Shown: piece after piece, positions 8,029 through 15,406 of the stretch
Position numbering within the stretch: position 1 is the stretch's first letter
Layout: each line of letters begins with the position of its first letter
Assembly: GCA_938023905.1 (NCBI GenBank)
Contig: CALJCO010000055.1
Location: 1 to 38,056, forward strand
DNA: 38,056 bases
Source of the DNA: an uncultured Collinsella sp.
GTDB taxonomy: Bacteria; Actinomycetota; Coriobacteriia; Coriobacteriales; Coriobacteriaceae
Reading direction: 5' to 3'
Notes under the pieces: generated by a model
Told to the model about the DNA's origin: nothing
The model's input: the letters and a program-made list of their open reading frames with translations, nothing else
Database searches by the model: none
Position numbers and translations under genes: made by a program

Positions 8029-8904
8029 ATGTTCGATATGGTTTCTCGCCGCGGATTCGTCTCACTCTCCGCTGTCGCCGCTGCCGGCCTTGGGCTTGCC
8101 GGCTGCTCCGGCAACAAGGAGCCTGAGGCGACCGGCTCCGATGCCGGCTCCGCCAAGGCCTCTTCCAAGAAGGAAACCGTCGAGCTGCAGGTCTTTGCCG
8201 CCAACTCGCTCGAGAAGGCTTTGCCCGAGGTTCAGAAGCTCTACACCGAGCAGACCGGTACCACCTTTGCCGACACGCAGTTTAAGGCGTCCGGCGACCT
8301 CGTTGAGCAGATGCGTGCCGGTGCCACGGTCGACGTGCTCATCACCGCTTCCAAGGGCACCATGGATGACGCTGAGACCGTCGAGCTCGTCGATGCCGAC
8401 ACCCGTGAGGATATGTTCGTCAACGATCTTGTGATCATTCGCGCCGAGGGCTCCGACACCAAGGTCGAGGCCATCGCCGACGTCGCGAATCTGGGCGGCA
8501 AGATCGCCATTGGCGACGCCAAGACCGTTCCCGCCGGCAAGTACGCCAACCAGGCGCTGGCTTCTGTGGGCCTCTATACCGGCACCGAGGGCGACGACGG
8601 CGAGTATGCGCCCGAGATCGCCGACAAGGTCGCGCTGGCAGACAAAGTTGGTACCGCCGCCGCCTATGTGTCCACAGGCGACTGCGTGGCCGGTTTTGTC
8701 TACAGCTCCGATATCTTCCGCTACGACGGCATCGAGGAGGCGCTCGTGTGTCCCGAGGACTCGCACAAGCCCATCGTGTATCCGGGCGCCGTTGCCGAGA
8801 GCTCCGAACATGCCGACGAGGCTAAGGCGTTCATCGACTTTTGCCTGTCCAACAAGAAGGCTCAGAAGATTTGGGCTAAGTACGGCTTTGAGCTTTCCGC
8901 GTAG
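8029..8904 (+). CDS. modA: Molybdate/tungstate ABC transporter substrate-binding lipoprotein
   Basis: A 291-residue extracytoplasmic binding protein of the ModA family. The N-terminus has a twin-arginine-like SRRGF (6-10), a hydrophobic stretch and a lipobox LAGC with C26 as the lipidated residue, so it is probably Tat-exported and membrane-anchored. A short Ser/Ala/Glu linker follows. The mature part opens with LQVFAANSLEKALPEV and contains FKASGDLVEQMRAG, the typical ModA oxyanion-binding SG block, and AKTVPAGKYANQAL. ATG 8029 follows GAAAGGG; a TTG two codons earlier is less likely. It is the first gene of modABC. Tungstate or another oxyanion is possible, but the adjacent Moco genes favour molybdate. 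Confidence 0.92.
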   Translation: MFDMVSRRGFVSLSAVAAAGLGLAGCSGNKEPEATGSDAGSAKASSKKETVELQVFAANSLEKALPEVQKLYTEQTGTTFADTQFKASGDLVEQMRAGATVDVLITASKGTMDDAETVELVDADTREDMFVNDLVIIRAEGSDTKVEAIADVANLGGKIAIGDAKTVPAGKYANQALASVGLYTGTEGDDGEYAPEIADKVALADKVGTAAAYVSTGDCVAGFVYSSDIFRYDGIEEALVCPEDSHKPIVYPGAVAESSEHADEAKAFIDFCLSNKKAQKIWAKYGFELSA

Positions 8905-8972
8905 TGCGGCTTGGCGCGATAATTCCATCGTTTTGTGTTTCACTCCGTCCTTGTATTCGCTTGGAGCTTTTC

Positions 8973-10415
8973 GTGCTTAATAGATTCCGCATGCTTGTCG
9001 CCTGTGCTTTGACCTTCGCGCTTTGCTGGGTGCCGGGATTTGCGTTTGCTGGGGACGCTGAGGACGGGGCCCAGGTTGCTGCGACCGCTCATGGGCTTTC
9101 CTATGGGATCGAGGGTTTTGAGCGGTTGGCCAAGGGGACTGCTCGTGCCATGGAGGGCCAGCCTGAGGGCTACCGGTTTCCCGTTGACGAGGACGTGGAC
9201 CTTGTAGTGGCGCCTGCTGCCGATCGCGTTGTGGTGTGGATATCGCCCAAGGCGGTCGAGAAGTATGGATTGGATCCGCAGGACAACGAGTGCGTATCGG
9301 GTCTCAAGGCCCTCGTCTGTGAGCTCGACAGCGCAAACCGCATGGGAGGTGCGCAGCTAGGGGACGTGGATCTTCCTTGGTATGTTACGGCGGAAACAAC
9401 GTTTGATGCCGGCGGGTATACCTATGGCTTTGATGTGCGTGGTGCGGATGGGGACCGCTATGTGGTAATTGCATCAGCCTCGGGTGATGCCAAGGGCGGC
9501 GCGCGTTGGCTTGATAGCGCTCAAATGGTAGAAGCATCGTCTGTCGTGTTGCGGGATGAGCGGGGGCCCTTGACCTCTCTGGCCTCCTTTTTGGGCGACA
9601 TTGACTATCGCCCGTTTTGGGTGTCTATCAAAACGAGCGGCCTTGCCCTGGTGATTGCCTTTGCACTGGGTCTGTTTGCCGCGTGGAAGACTATGGGTAC
9701 CTCGAGTCGCATCAAGGGCCTGCTCGATTCGGTCTTTACGATTCCTATGGTGCTGCCGCCCACGGTCTGCGGCTTTCTGCTCCTCATGCTGTTTGGCCGC
9801 TCGACCGGGGTGGGCCAGTGGCTCATCGCGCACGGCATCTCGATCGTCTTTACCTGGCCCGCGGCGGTCATTTCGGCCGTCGTTGTGTCGTTTCCGCTGG
9901 TCTACCGCACGGCGCTCGGAGCCTTCGAGAGTCTCGACACGCAGATGCTCGATGCCGCGCGAACCCTGGGATGGTCCGAGCGTCGTATCTTTACCAAGCT
10001 TATGATGCCGCTTGGCTGGCCCTCGATTGCCGCCGGCGCGGTGCTTGCCTTCGCGCGTGCCATGGGCGAGTTTGGCTGCACCCTGTTCTTTGCGGGCAAC
10101 TACGCCGGCATTACCCAGACCATCCCCATCGCCATCTACTTTGAGTGGATGGGCGGCAACACGTCGGTGGCCCTCTTTTGGGTCGCCGTCGTGATTGTGT
10201 TCAGTTTCCTGGTCATCCTGTTCATCAATATGTACACGGCGCATTCGCAAAAGTACCGCGGGCGCGGCCTGTCCCGCGCGGAGCGCAAGCAGGCCAAGCA
10301 GCTGGGCAGCCAGGCCGATTCGCTCGACCCAGTGGGCGGCGATGCCTTGTGCATCGATCGCGAGGCGCTGGCCGAGCTTATGCGCGATGACGCGGCACCG
10401 CAGGGAGGTCGATAA
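8973..10415 (+). CDS. modB: ModB-type permease with an N-terminal extracytoplasmic domain
   Basis: A 480-residue protein, about twice the length of ordinary ModB. Residues 1-27 form a signal or anchor helix (ACALTFALCWVPGFAFAG). Roughly 28-205 is a soluble domain I do not recognise, and from about 215 comes a complete ModB permease (DYRPFWVSIKTSGLALV onward) with the EAA coupling loop DAARTLGWSERRIF. A charged cytoplasmic tail of about 60 residues (QKYRGRGLSRAERKQAK) ends the protein. GTG 8973 is chosen because TTGGAGC lies six bases upstream; the frame is open to 8904, which would overlap the modA stop. Permease identity is firm. The extra domain sits on the outer face, where it might contact ModA or its ligand. 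modC follows after three bases. Confidence 0.87.
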   Translation: MLNRFRMLVACALTFALCWVPGFAFAGDAEDGAQVAATAHGLSYGIEGFERLAKGTARAMEGQPEGYRFPVDEDVDLVVAPAADRVVVWISPKAVEKYGLDPQDNECVSGLKALVCELDSANRMGGAQLGDVDLPWYVTAETTFDAGGYTYGFDVRGADGDRYVVIASASGDAKGGARWLDSAQMVEASSVVLRDERGPLTSLASFLGDIDYRPFWVSIKTSGLALVIAFALGLFAAWKTMGTSSRIKGLLDSVFTIPMVLPPTVCGFLLLMLFGRSTGVGQWLIAHGISIVFTWPAAVISAVVVSFPLVYRTALGAFESLDTQMLDAARTLGWSERRIFTKLMMPLGWPSIAAGAVLAFARAMGEFGCTLFFAGNYAGITQTIPIAIYFEWMGGNTSVALFWVAVVIVFSFLVILFINMYTAHSQKYRGRGLSRAERKQAKQLGSQADSLDPVGGDALCIDREALAELMRDDAAPQGGR

Positions 10416-10418
10416 GCT

Positions 10419-11489
10419 ATGTCGCTCGTTTTGGATATCAAAAAGCGCTATCCGGGCTTTACCCTTGACATTCAGCTCGATGCCGGCGAGGAGCGTGTGG
10501 CGCTGCTCGGCGCCTCCGGATGCGGCAAGAGCTGCACCTTGCGCTGTATTGCCGGCGTGGAGACGCCCGACGAGGGCAAGATCGTCGTCAACGGCGTGAC
10601 CTTTTTTGATTCGGCGGCGGGCATCAACCTATCGCCCCAGGAGCGTAAATGCGCCCTGCTGTTCCAAAACTATCAGCTGTTTCCCAATATGACGGTGGCC
10701 GATAACGTGTGCGCCGGCGTACAGGATGCGGGTGACGTCGCTGCACGCAAAAAGCTCGCCGAGCGCTATCTGGGCATTTTTGGTCTGGCCGATTTTGCCG
10801 ACCGCTATCCCGCACGCCTCTCGGGTGGTCAGCAGCAGCGCGTGGCGCTTGCGCGCATGGTGGCGGCACACCCGGGCATTTTTATGTTCGACGAGCCCAT
10901 GAGCGCGCTCGATGCCTACCTTAAGAGCGCGCTCGAGCAGAACATGCTCGACCTGTTCGACGTGTGCAACCGCACCGTGCTCTACGTGAGCCACGATATC
11001 GACGAAGCGTGTCGCCTGTGCCAGCGCATTTGCGTGATGCATAACGGGCATGTGGAGGAGATCGGCTCCGTCGAAGATGTGGTCCGCCGGCCGCAAACCT
11101 TGGCCGCGCTGCGCTTGACGGGCTGCAAGAACACAAGCCGGGCGTGCAAGATCGGCGACGAAGAAGTTGAGGCCCTCGACTGGGGCATGACCTTCAACGT
11201 GGGCCGTGAGGTTCCCGATAACGTGGCGTACCTGGGTATTCGTGCGAGCTACTTCCATGTGGACAACCGTGCCGAGCGGGGTCGTAACAGCTACGACTTA
11301 CACGTGGCCCGGGTGAGCGATTCGCGCTTTGAGCGGCTGGTGCTGCTGGATGTGCCGCGCATCGATGCGCCCACGCGTCTGCAGTGGAAGGTCAACAAAG
11401 TGGGCATGCCTGTCGACGAGCTACCGCAAGCAGGTGAGACGCTGCGCATGCATTTTGATGCCAGCAGAATCCATTTGGTTTGTCGATAG
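10419..11489 (+). CDS. modC: Molybdate/tungstate ABC transporter ATP-binding protein
   Basis: A 356-residue ABC ATPase energising ModB. The Walker A is GASGCGKS (31-38), Q-loop LFQNYQLFPNMT (81-92), signature LSGGQQQRVALAR (134-146) and Walker B IFMFDEP (154-160), followed by the H-loop in VSHDIDEA. Residues from about 250 form a C-terminal TOBE-like regulatory region, as in ModC. AGGGAGGT precedes ATG 10419, and modB ends only three bases upstream, so the two are translationally linked. A terminator at 11501-11535 ends the operon. Sulfate-type CysA is the main alternative family, disfavoured by context. Confidence 0.9.
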   Translation: MSLVLDIKKRYPGFTLDIQLDAGEERVALLGASGCGKSCTLRCIAGVETPDEGKIVVNGVTFFDSAAGINLSPQERKCALLFQNYQLFPNMTVADNVCAGVQDAGDVAARKKLAERYLGIFGLADFADRYPARLSGGQQQRVALARMVAAHPGIFMFDEPMSALDAYLKSALEQNMLDLFDVCNRTVLYVSHDIDEACRLCQRICVMHNGHVEEIGSVEDVVRRPQTLAALRLTGCKNTSRACKIGDEEVEALDWGMTFNVGREVPDNVAYLGIRASYFHVDNRAERGRNSYDLHVARVSDSRFERLVLLDVPRIDAPTRLQWKVNKVGMPVDELPQAGETLRMHFDASRIHLVCR

Positions 11490-11500
11490 CTCCGGGTAAT

Positions 11501-11535
11501 GCCGTCGGGGATATAAGCCTCGGCGGCTTTGTTTT
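11501..11535 (+). terminator. Intrinsic terminator after modABC
   Basis: A 10-bp stem GCCGTCGGGG/CCTCGGCGGC with two G-U wobbles and a short loop is followed by TTTGTTTT. It cleanly separates the molybdenum operon from the reductase/selenium block. Confidence 0.8.
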
Positions 11536-11565
11536 GCCGTTTGCCGAATGAGGGATGACAAACTC

Positions 11566-11660
11566 TTATCAATCAAGATAATAATTTATTAAACGACGGC
11601 ACACGACGCTGTCGTACAAATGTCAACGGTGTTCGCATGGTCGATGACCGTTGATATAGT
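11566..11660 (+). promoter_or_regulatory. Promoter and operator candidates for the reductase-selenium block
   Basis: A promoter candidate TTCGCA (11632-11637), 17-base spacer, TATAGT (11655-11660) lies in the otherwise gene-free 11536-11690 stretch. A perfect 8-bp inverted repeat TCAACGGT/ACCGTTGA (11623-11630/11647-11654) brackets the -35 box and abuts the -10 box, as an operator would. Farther upstream is a 16-bp palindrome TTATC-N6-GATAA (11566-11581) with the spacing of CRP/FNR-family sites. The repeats are seen directly; promoter activity and regulators are inferred. Confidence 0.5.
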
Positions 11661-11690
11661 TGACCTCAACTTGTAAGGGAGGGTGCGCGC

Positions 11691-11759
11691 ATGCCGCAAA
11701 CGACATACATTCGCCGCGTTGCCGCGCGTGCCCTATATATGGCTCGGAGTCGCATATGA
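11691..11759 (+). CDS. Possible 22-residue leader peptide upstream of reductase genes
   Basis: A short ORF with an unusually good ribosome-binding site (AAGGGAGGG, 11676-11684) encodes 22 residues beginning MPQTTYIRRVAARALY. Its TGA stop overlaps, as ATGA, a second open frame (11756-11926, 56 codons), which in turn overlaps the start of the first reductase gene at 11919. This stacked arrangement would allow translational coupling through the leader. The peptides match nothing I recognise and the second one has poor codon character, so this may be only a structured leader that contains chance ORFs. Confidence 0.3.
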   Translation: MPQTTYIRRVAARALYMARSRI

Positions 11760-11918
11760 GCAGGTATGTTCACGGCTCCGGGAGAGACGACGCGCAACTA
11801 AATAATCGACCGCAAAGCAGGTTCCCCAAAATTCCGGGTTTGAGCACGGCCGGGCAATCGCCGTCCGTCGTGCATCGATACCGCTGTTATTCATTTTTGG
11901 TTCGAGAGGGGAACCGTC

Positions 11919-13202
11919 ATGGCTGAAGAATTTGATTTCCATCCGATGTGGGAGAGCCTCGGCATGAATCTTGCCGACCACGACATGCTGCTGGGCGCCG
12001 TGGGCCAGATGTACGGCGATATGTTCCTGACGCAGAACAATCGCCCCAAGTCCACGTCTTACTTGGATTTTGTCGCCACCAACATCCACAGCGGCCGTAT
12101 TAAGGAGATGCTCGACAAGAAGGAGGCCGGCGAGGCCACCAAAATCGTGGGCTCGTTCTGCGTGTACGTGCCCGAGGAGATCGTGCTTGCCTGTGACGGC
12201 ATTCCCGTTGGTCTGTGCTCGGGTGCCGATTGGGCAACGGACAAGGTCGAGGAGCACTTGCCGCGCAACACTTGTCCGCTTATCAAGAGCTTTGCCGGCT
12301 TTAAGCTGGGTGAGGTCTGCCCCTACATTGAGTCGAGTGACCTAGTGGTAGGCGAGAACACCTGCGATGGCAAGAAGAAGGCCTACGAGTTCTTTGCAAC
12401 GCAAAAGAACATGTACGTCATGGATATTCCCAACGTACACGACGAGTCGACGCTCGTGACCTGGAAGGCCGAGGTCAAGAAGCTCGCCGCCAAGATCGAG
12501 GAAGAGTGCGGCGTCACGATTACGTCTGAGCGTCTGAAGGCCGCCATCCACGCCGTCAATGAGAAGCGTCGCGCCCTGCAGCGCCTCGCTGCCACGCGCG
12601 CTGCCGACCCTGCGCCCATCAGCGGTCTTGACAGCCTGCTGACCGTTCAGGCCGCCTTTATGGACGACACGCCACGTCTGACCGGAGCCATTAACGATAT
12701 GGCGGCTGAGTGCGAGCAGCGTGTCGAGGCCGGCGAGGGCGTGGCGCCCAAGGGGACCAAGCGCATTCTGTACACCGGCACGCCCATGGCCGTGCCCAAC
12801 TGGAAGCTGTTCAACCTCATCGAGAAAGCCGGCGGCGTTGTGGTAGGCGAGGAGTCCTGCACGGGCTCGCGCTACTACAAGGACCTGGTCGACGAGTCCG
12901 GTGAGACGGTGGACGAGATGCTCGATGCCATCGCCGAGCGCTACTTTAAGATCAACTGCGCCGTCTTTACGCCCAACGACCAGCGTATGAAGGACATTGT
13001 CCAGATGGCCAAGGACCTGCATGCCGACGGCATCGTCGACGTGGCCCTGCAGTTCTGCACGCTCTATGAGATGGAGTCGTTTGCCGTGGAGAAGGCCGCC
13101 GAGGAAGCCGGCATTCCGTTTATGCACATCACGACCGACTACGCCGGTGAGGATGCAGGCCAACTGCAAACCAGGATCGAGGCCTTCTTGGAAACCATTT
13201 AG
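11919..13202 (+). CDS. Double-cubane-cluster-type anaerobic reductase (HgdB-like), first subunit
   Basis: A 427-residue member of the 2-hydroxyacyl-CoA dehydratase subunit / double-cubane-cluster protein family (HgdB, YjiM). These cytoplasmic, oxygen-sensitive iron-sulfur proteins receive very low-potential electrons from an ATP-dependent activase. Cysteines at conserved positions are C81 (FCVYVPEEI), C100, C119 (NTCPLIKS), C134, C149 (GENTCDGKKKAYE), C314, C347 (INCAVFTPND) and C380 (QFCTLYEMESF). All eight have counterparts in the neighbouring paralogue. The start ATG 11919 follows GAGAGGGGAA. A true hydroxyacyl-CoA dehydratase would normally sit beside CoA-transferase or acyl-CoA genes; here the neighbours are selenium genes, so a small-molecule reductase of the double-cubane type is the better guess. 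Its substrate is unknown. Confidence 0.85.
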   Translation: MAEEFDFHPMWESLGMNLADHDMLLGAVGQMYGDMFLTQNNRPKSTSYLDFVATNIHSGRIKEMLDKKEAGEATKIVGSFCVYVPEEIVLACDGIPVGLCSGADWATDKVEEHLPRNTCPLIKSFAGFKLGEVCPYIESSDLVVGENTCDGKKKAYEFFATQKNMYVMDIPNVHDESTLVTWKAEVKKLAAKIEEECGVTITSERLKAAIHAVNEKRRALQRLAATRAADPAPISGLDSLLTVQAAFMDDTPRLTGAINDMAAECEQRVEAGEGVAPKGTKRILYTGTPMAVPNWKLFNLIEKAGGVVVGEESCTGSRYYKDLVDESGETVDEMLDAIAERYFKINCAVFTPNDQRMKDIVQMAKDLHADGIVDVALQFCTLYEMESFAVEKAAEEAGIPFMHITTDYAGEDAGQLQTRIEAFLETI

Positions 13203-13217
13203 GGCTATCCGTCCCGG

Positions 13218-13319
13218 CGGCTTTCCCAGGCACCCGATCTTGCCGTTCAAACCGTCGTTTGCGTACCAAAGTACGCGGCGCTTCTCTTTCACGGCAACCT
13301 CGGGCACCCGGGAAAGCCG
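13218..13319. repeat. Large imperfect palindrome between the two reductase genes
   Basis: Two 29-base arms (13218-13246 and 13291-13319) are inverted copies with about five mismatches, several of which would be G-U pairs in RNA. Inside lies a second hairpin, GCGTAC-CAAA-GTACGC (13261-13276). The element fills almost the whole 155-base gap between the paralogues and stops before the AAGGAG ribosome-binding site of the second. There is no T run, so it is not a plain terminator. A MITE-like unit or an mRNA-stability/processing structure are both possible. Confidence 0.7.
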
Positions 13320-13357
13320 TTCCCCCAGGTCGGTTAAAAGGTTTGTTAAGGAGTTAT

Positions 13358-14521
13358 ATGTCGGAAAATATTGAGCAGCCGTTGCCCAGCACGTTTGAGG
13401 AGTTCAACGAGCAGCGCAAGGCGGCGTTTATTCGCGTCAAGGATTACAAACAGGCGGGTAATCGCCTGGTCGGCTTTTTGTGCAGCTATACGCCGCTCGA
13501 GATTATCGATGCCGCGGGCGCCTCGAGCGTGGCCCTGTGCGGTACGTCTGACGAGGTGATTCCCGAGGCCGAGAAGGTGCTGCCGGCAAATCTGTGTCCG
13601 CTCATCAAATCGACGTACGGCTTTGCCTACTCGCAAAAGTGCCTGTTTACGTACTTTAGCGACATGATCATCGGCGAGACCACCTGCGACGGCAAGAAGA
13701 AGATGTACGAGCTACTCAACGAGCTCAAGCGCACACACATTCTGCATCTTCCACAGGGTCGCGATCGCGCCTACGAGCGTGAAGGCTGGTACGAGGAATG
13801 CCGCCTGCTCAAGGAGGAGCTCGAGAACTTCTACGGCATTACGATTACTGATGACGACCTGCGCGCCGCCGTCCGACGCCGCAACCGTCTGCGTGCGGCA
13901 CAGCTCGATATGTTCGCGCTGCAGGCCAACCAGCCGGCGGCCATGAGCGGCGTCGACCTGATGAGCACCATGTTTGCCGGTACGTTCAGCTTTGATATCG
14001 AGGCCTATACACAGCAGCTGGAGCAAAAGGTTGCCAAGCTGCGCGAGGCCTACGACGCGGGCGAGCGCCCGGTTTCGGCGGATGCCAAGCGCATTCTGAT
14101 CACCGGCTGCCCGGTGGGCGGCGTGATCAACAAGATCGGTCGCACCATCGAGTCCAACGGCGGCGTGGTCGTGTGCATGGACGACTGCTCGGGCGCGCGC
14201 ACGGCGGCCATGATGATCGACCCGGAGGCTCCCGACATCCTGCGCGCCATCGCCGACCGCTACCTGGACATCAACTGCTCGGTCATGACGCCCAACGACG
14301 GTCGTATGGAAAACACGCTGGCTATGTGCGAGAAGTATCATGTCGATGGCGTGGTAGAGAGCGTGCTGCGGGCCTGCCACACCTTTAACGTTGAGAGCGC
14401 GCGCATGCAGGACGCCGTCGAGGGTGCGGGTATTCCGTATATGAAGATCGAGACCGACTACAGCAACGGCGACATGGGCCAGATCGAGACCCGCATCGCC
14501 GCCTTTATCGAGACCCTGTAG
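13358..14521 (+). CDS. Double-cubane-cluster-type anaerobic reductase (HgdB-like), second subunit
   Basis: A 387-residue paralogue of the preceding gene, shorter at the N-terminus. The equivalent cysteines are all present: C42 (FLCSYTPLEI), C61, C80 (NLCPLIKS), C95, C110 (GETTCDGKKKMYE), C277 (MDDCSGA), C307 (INCSVMTPNDGRM) and C340 (RACHTFNVES). The shared DGKKKxYE and INCxVxTPND motifs show common ancestry and the same cluster environment. Both copies keep a full ligand set, so each could hold its own cluster in a heterodimer, or the two could be separate homodimeric enzymes. ATG 13358 has AAGGAG seven bases upstream; the open frame before it runs through the palindrome and is not coding. 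The activase gene follows after 50 bases. Confidence 0.85.
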   Translation: MSENIEQPLPSTFEEFNEQRKAAFIRVKDYKQAGNRLVGFLCSYTPLEIIDAAGASSVALCGTSDEVIPEAEKVLPANLCPLIKSTYGFAYSQKCLFTYFSDMIIGETTCDGKKKMYELLNELKRTHILHLPQGRDRAYEREGWYEECRLLKEELENFYGITITDDDLRAAVRRRNRLRAAQLDMFALQANQPAAMSGVDLMSTMFAGTFSFDIEAYTQQLEQKVAKLREAYDAGERPVSADAKRILITGCPVGGVINKIGRTIESNGGVVVCMDDCSGARTAAMMIDPEAPDILRAIADRYLDINCSVMTPNDGRMENTLAMCEKYHVDGVVESVLRACHTFNVESARMQDAVEGAGIPYMKIETDYSNGDMGQIETRIAAFIETL

Positions 14522-14526
14522 GACAA

Positions 14527-14557
14527 ATGCGGCAAAGGGATAGCTGCTTTGTCGCAT
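14527..14557 (+). other. Intercistronic hairpin before the activase gene
   Basis: An 11-bp stem with one G-U pair (ATGCGGCAAAG / CTTTGTCGCAT) lies between the second reductase and the activase, ending three bases before its AGGAGG. There is no T run. It resembles the stem of the terminator at 2933-2968 and may set mRNA stability or relative expression within the operon. Confidence 0.55.
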
Positions 14558-14571
14558 AGAAGGAGGATGTC

Positions 14572-15336
14572 GTGGTTGGCATTGGTATCGACATAGGCTC
14601 GACGGCCGCGAAGACTGCAGTGGTGGAGACGGACAGCGCCATTGCGTGGACCTGCGTCATGCCGACGGGGTATTCGTCGGTCGATGCTTCCGAGCGGCTG
14701 CGCGAGGCACTGGCAGCGGCCGGCTATGACGTGACGGCCGAAGATGCTCGCGTGGTCGCGACTGGCTACGGCCGCATCGCGGTGCCCTACGCTCACAAGG
14801 TCGTGACCGAGATCACCTGCCACGGCGTCGGTGCCGTGCGCCTGTTTGGCGATCACGGCACCGTGATCGACGTGGGGGGCCAGGACACCAAAGTCATTCA
14901 GATCAAGGGCGGTCGCGTGGCCAAGTTCGCCATGAACGACAAGTGCGCTGCCGGCACGGGGCGCTTTTTGGAGATCATGGCCGACCGCCTAGGCATTTCC
15001 CAGCAGCAGATGGCCGACCTGGCGCGTTCCGGCGAGCCTACCAAGATCAGCAGTATGTGCACGGTATTTGCCGAAAGCGAGGTTATCAGCCTGATCGGTC
15101 GCGGTGAGCCGCGCGAGAACATTGCGCGTGGCGTGATCGACAGCGTGGTCTCGCGCGTGGCGACCATGGCCGGGCAGGCGGCGGGCGCTCCGTACTATCT
15201 GACCGGTGGTCTGTGCGAGAACGCCTTCGTGGTGGAGCGGTTGGGCGAGCTACTGGGGTCGCCGGTGACCACCTCGCCCCAGGCCCGCTTTGCAGGTGCC
15301 ATCGGCGCGGCGATTCGCGCACAGGCGCTCAATTAA
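14572..15336 (+). CDS. Acyl-CoA dehydratase/double-cubane reductase activase (ATPase)
   Basis: A 254-residue ASKHA-fold ATPase of the HgdC/YjiL family. It opens with the phosphate-binding GIGIDIGSTAAKTAVV and has a second nucleotide block VIDVGGQDTKVI (98-109). The two cysteines that bridge a [4Fe-4S] cluster across the homodimer are C125 (NDKCAAGTGRFLE) and C163 (SSMCTVFAESEV). The family hydrolyses ATP to push one electron at very low potential into its partner enzyme, here expected to be the two preceding reductase proteins. GTG 14572 is the start, with a perfect AGGAGG at 14561-14566. The next gene is selD after 70 bases, which ties this redox pair to selenium metabolism. Confidence 0.92.
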   Translation: MVGIGIDIGSTAAKTAVVETDSAIAWTCVMPTGYSSVDASERLREALAAAGYDVTAEDARVVATGYGRIAVPYAHKVVTEITCHGVGAVRLFGDHGTVIDVGGQDTKVIQIKGGRVAKFAMNDKCAAGTGRFLEIMADRLGISQQQMADLARSGEPTKISSMCTVFAESEVISLIGRGEPRENIARGVIDSVVSRVATMAGQAAGAPYYLTGGLCENAFVVERLGELLGSPVTTSPQARFAGAIGAAIRAQALN

Positions 15337-15406
15337 TGCATCCGCCGCAGGCTCGCATTCATGCGTATACTGGGAGAAAATGATTGACCGAAGAGAGGAG
15401 GTATCG

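Noticed and set aside
11660..11926. 88-codon Cys-containing frame before the reductase gene
   Set aside because: The TTG start lacks a ribosome site and the sequence has poor codon character; only the 22-codon ORF at 11691 and overlapping ORF at 11756 were kept as leader candidates.
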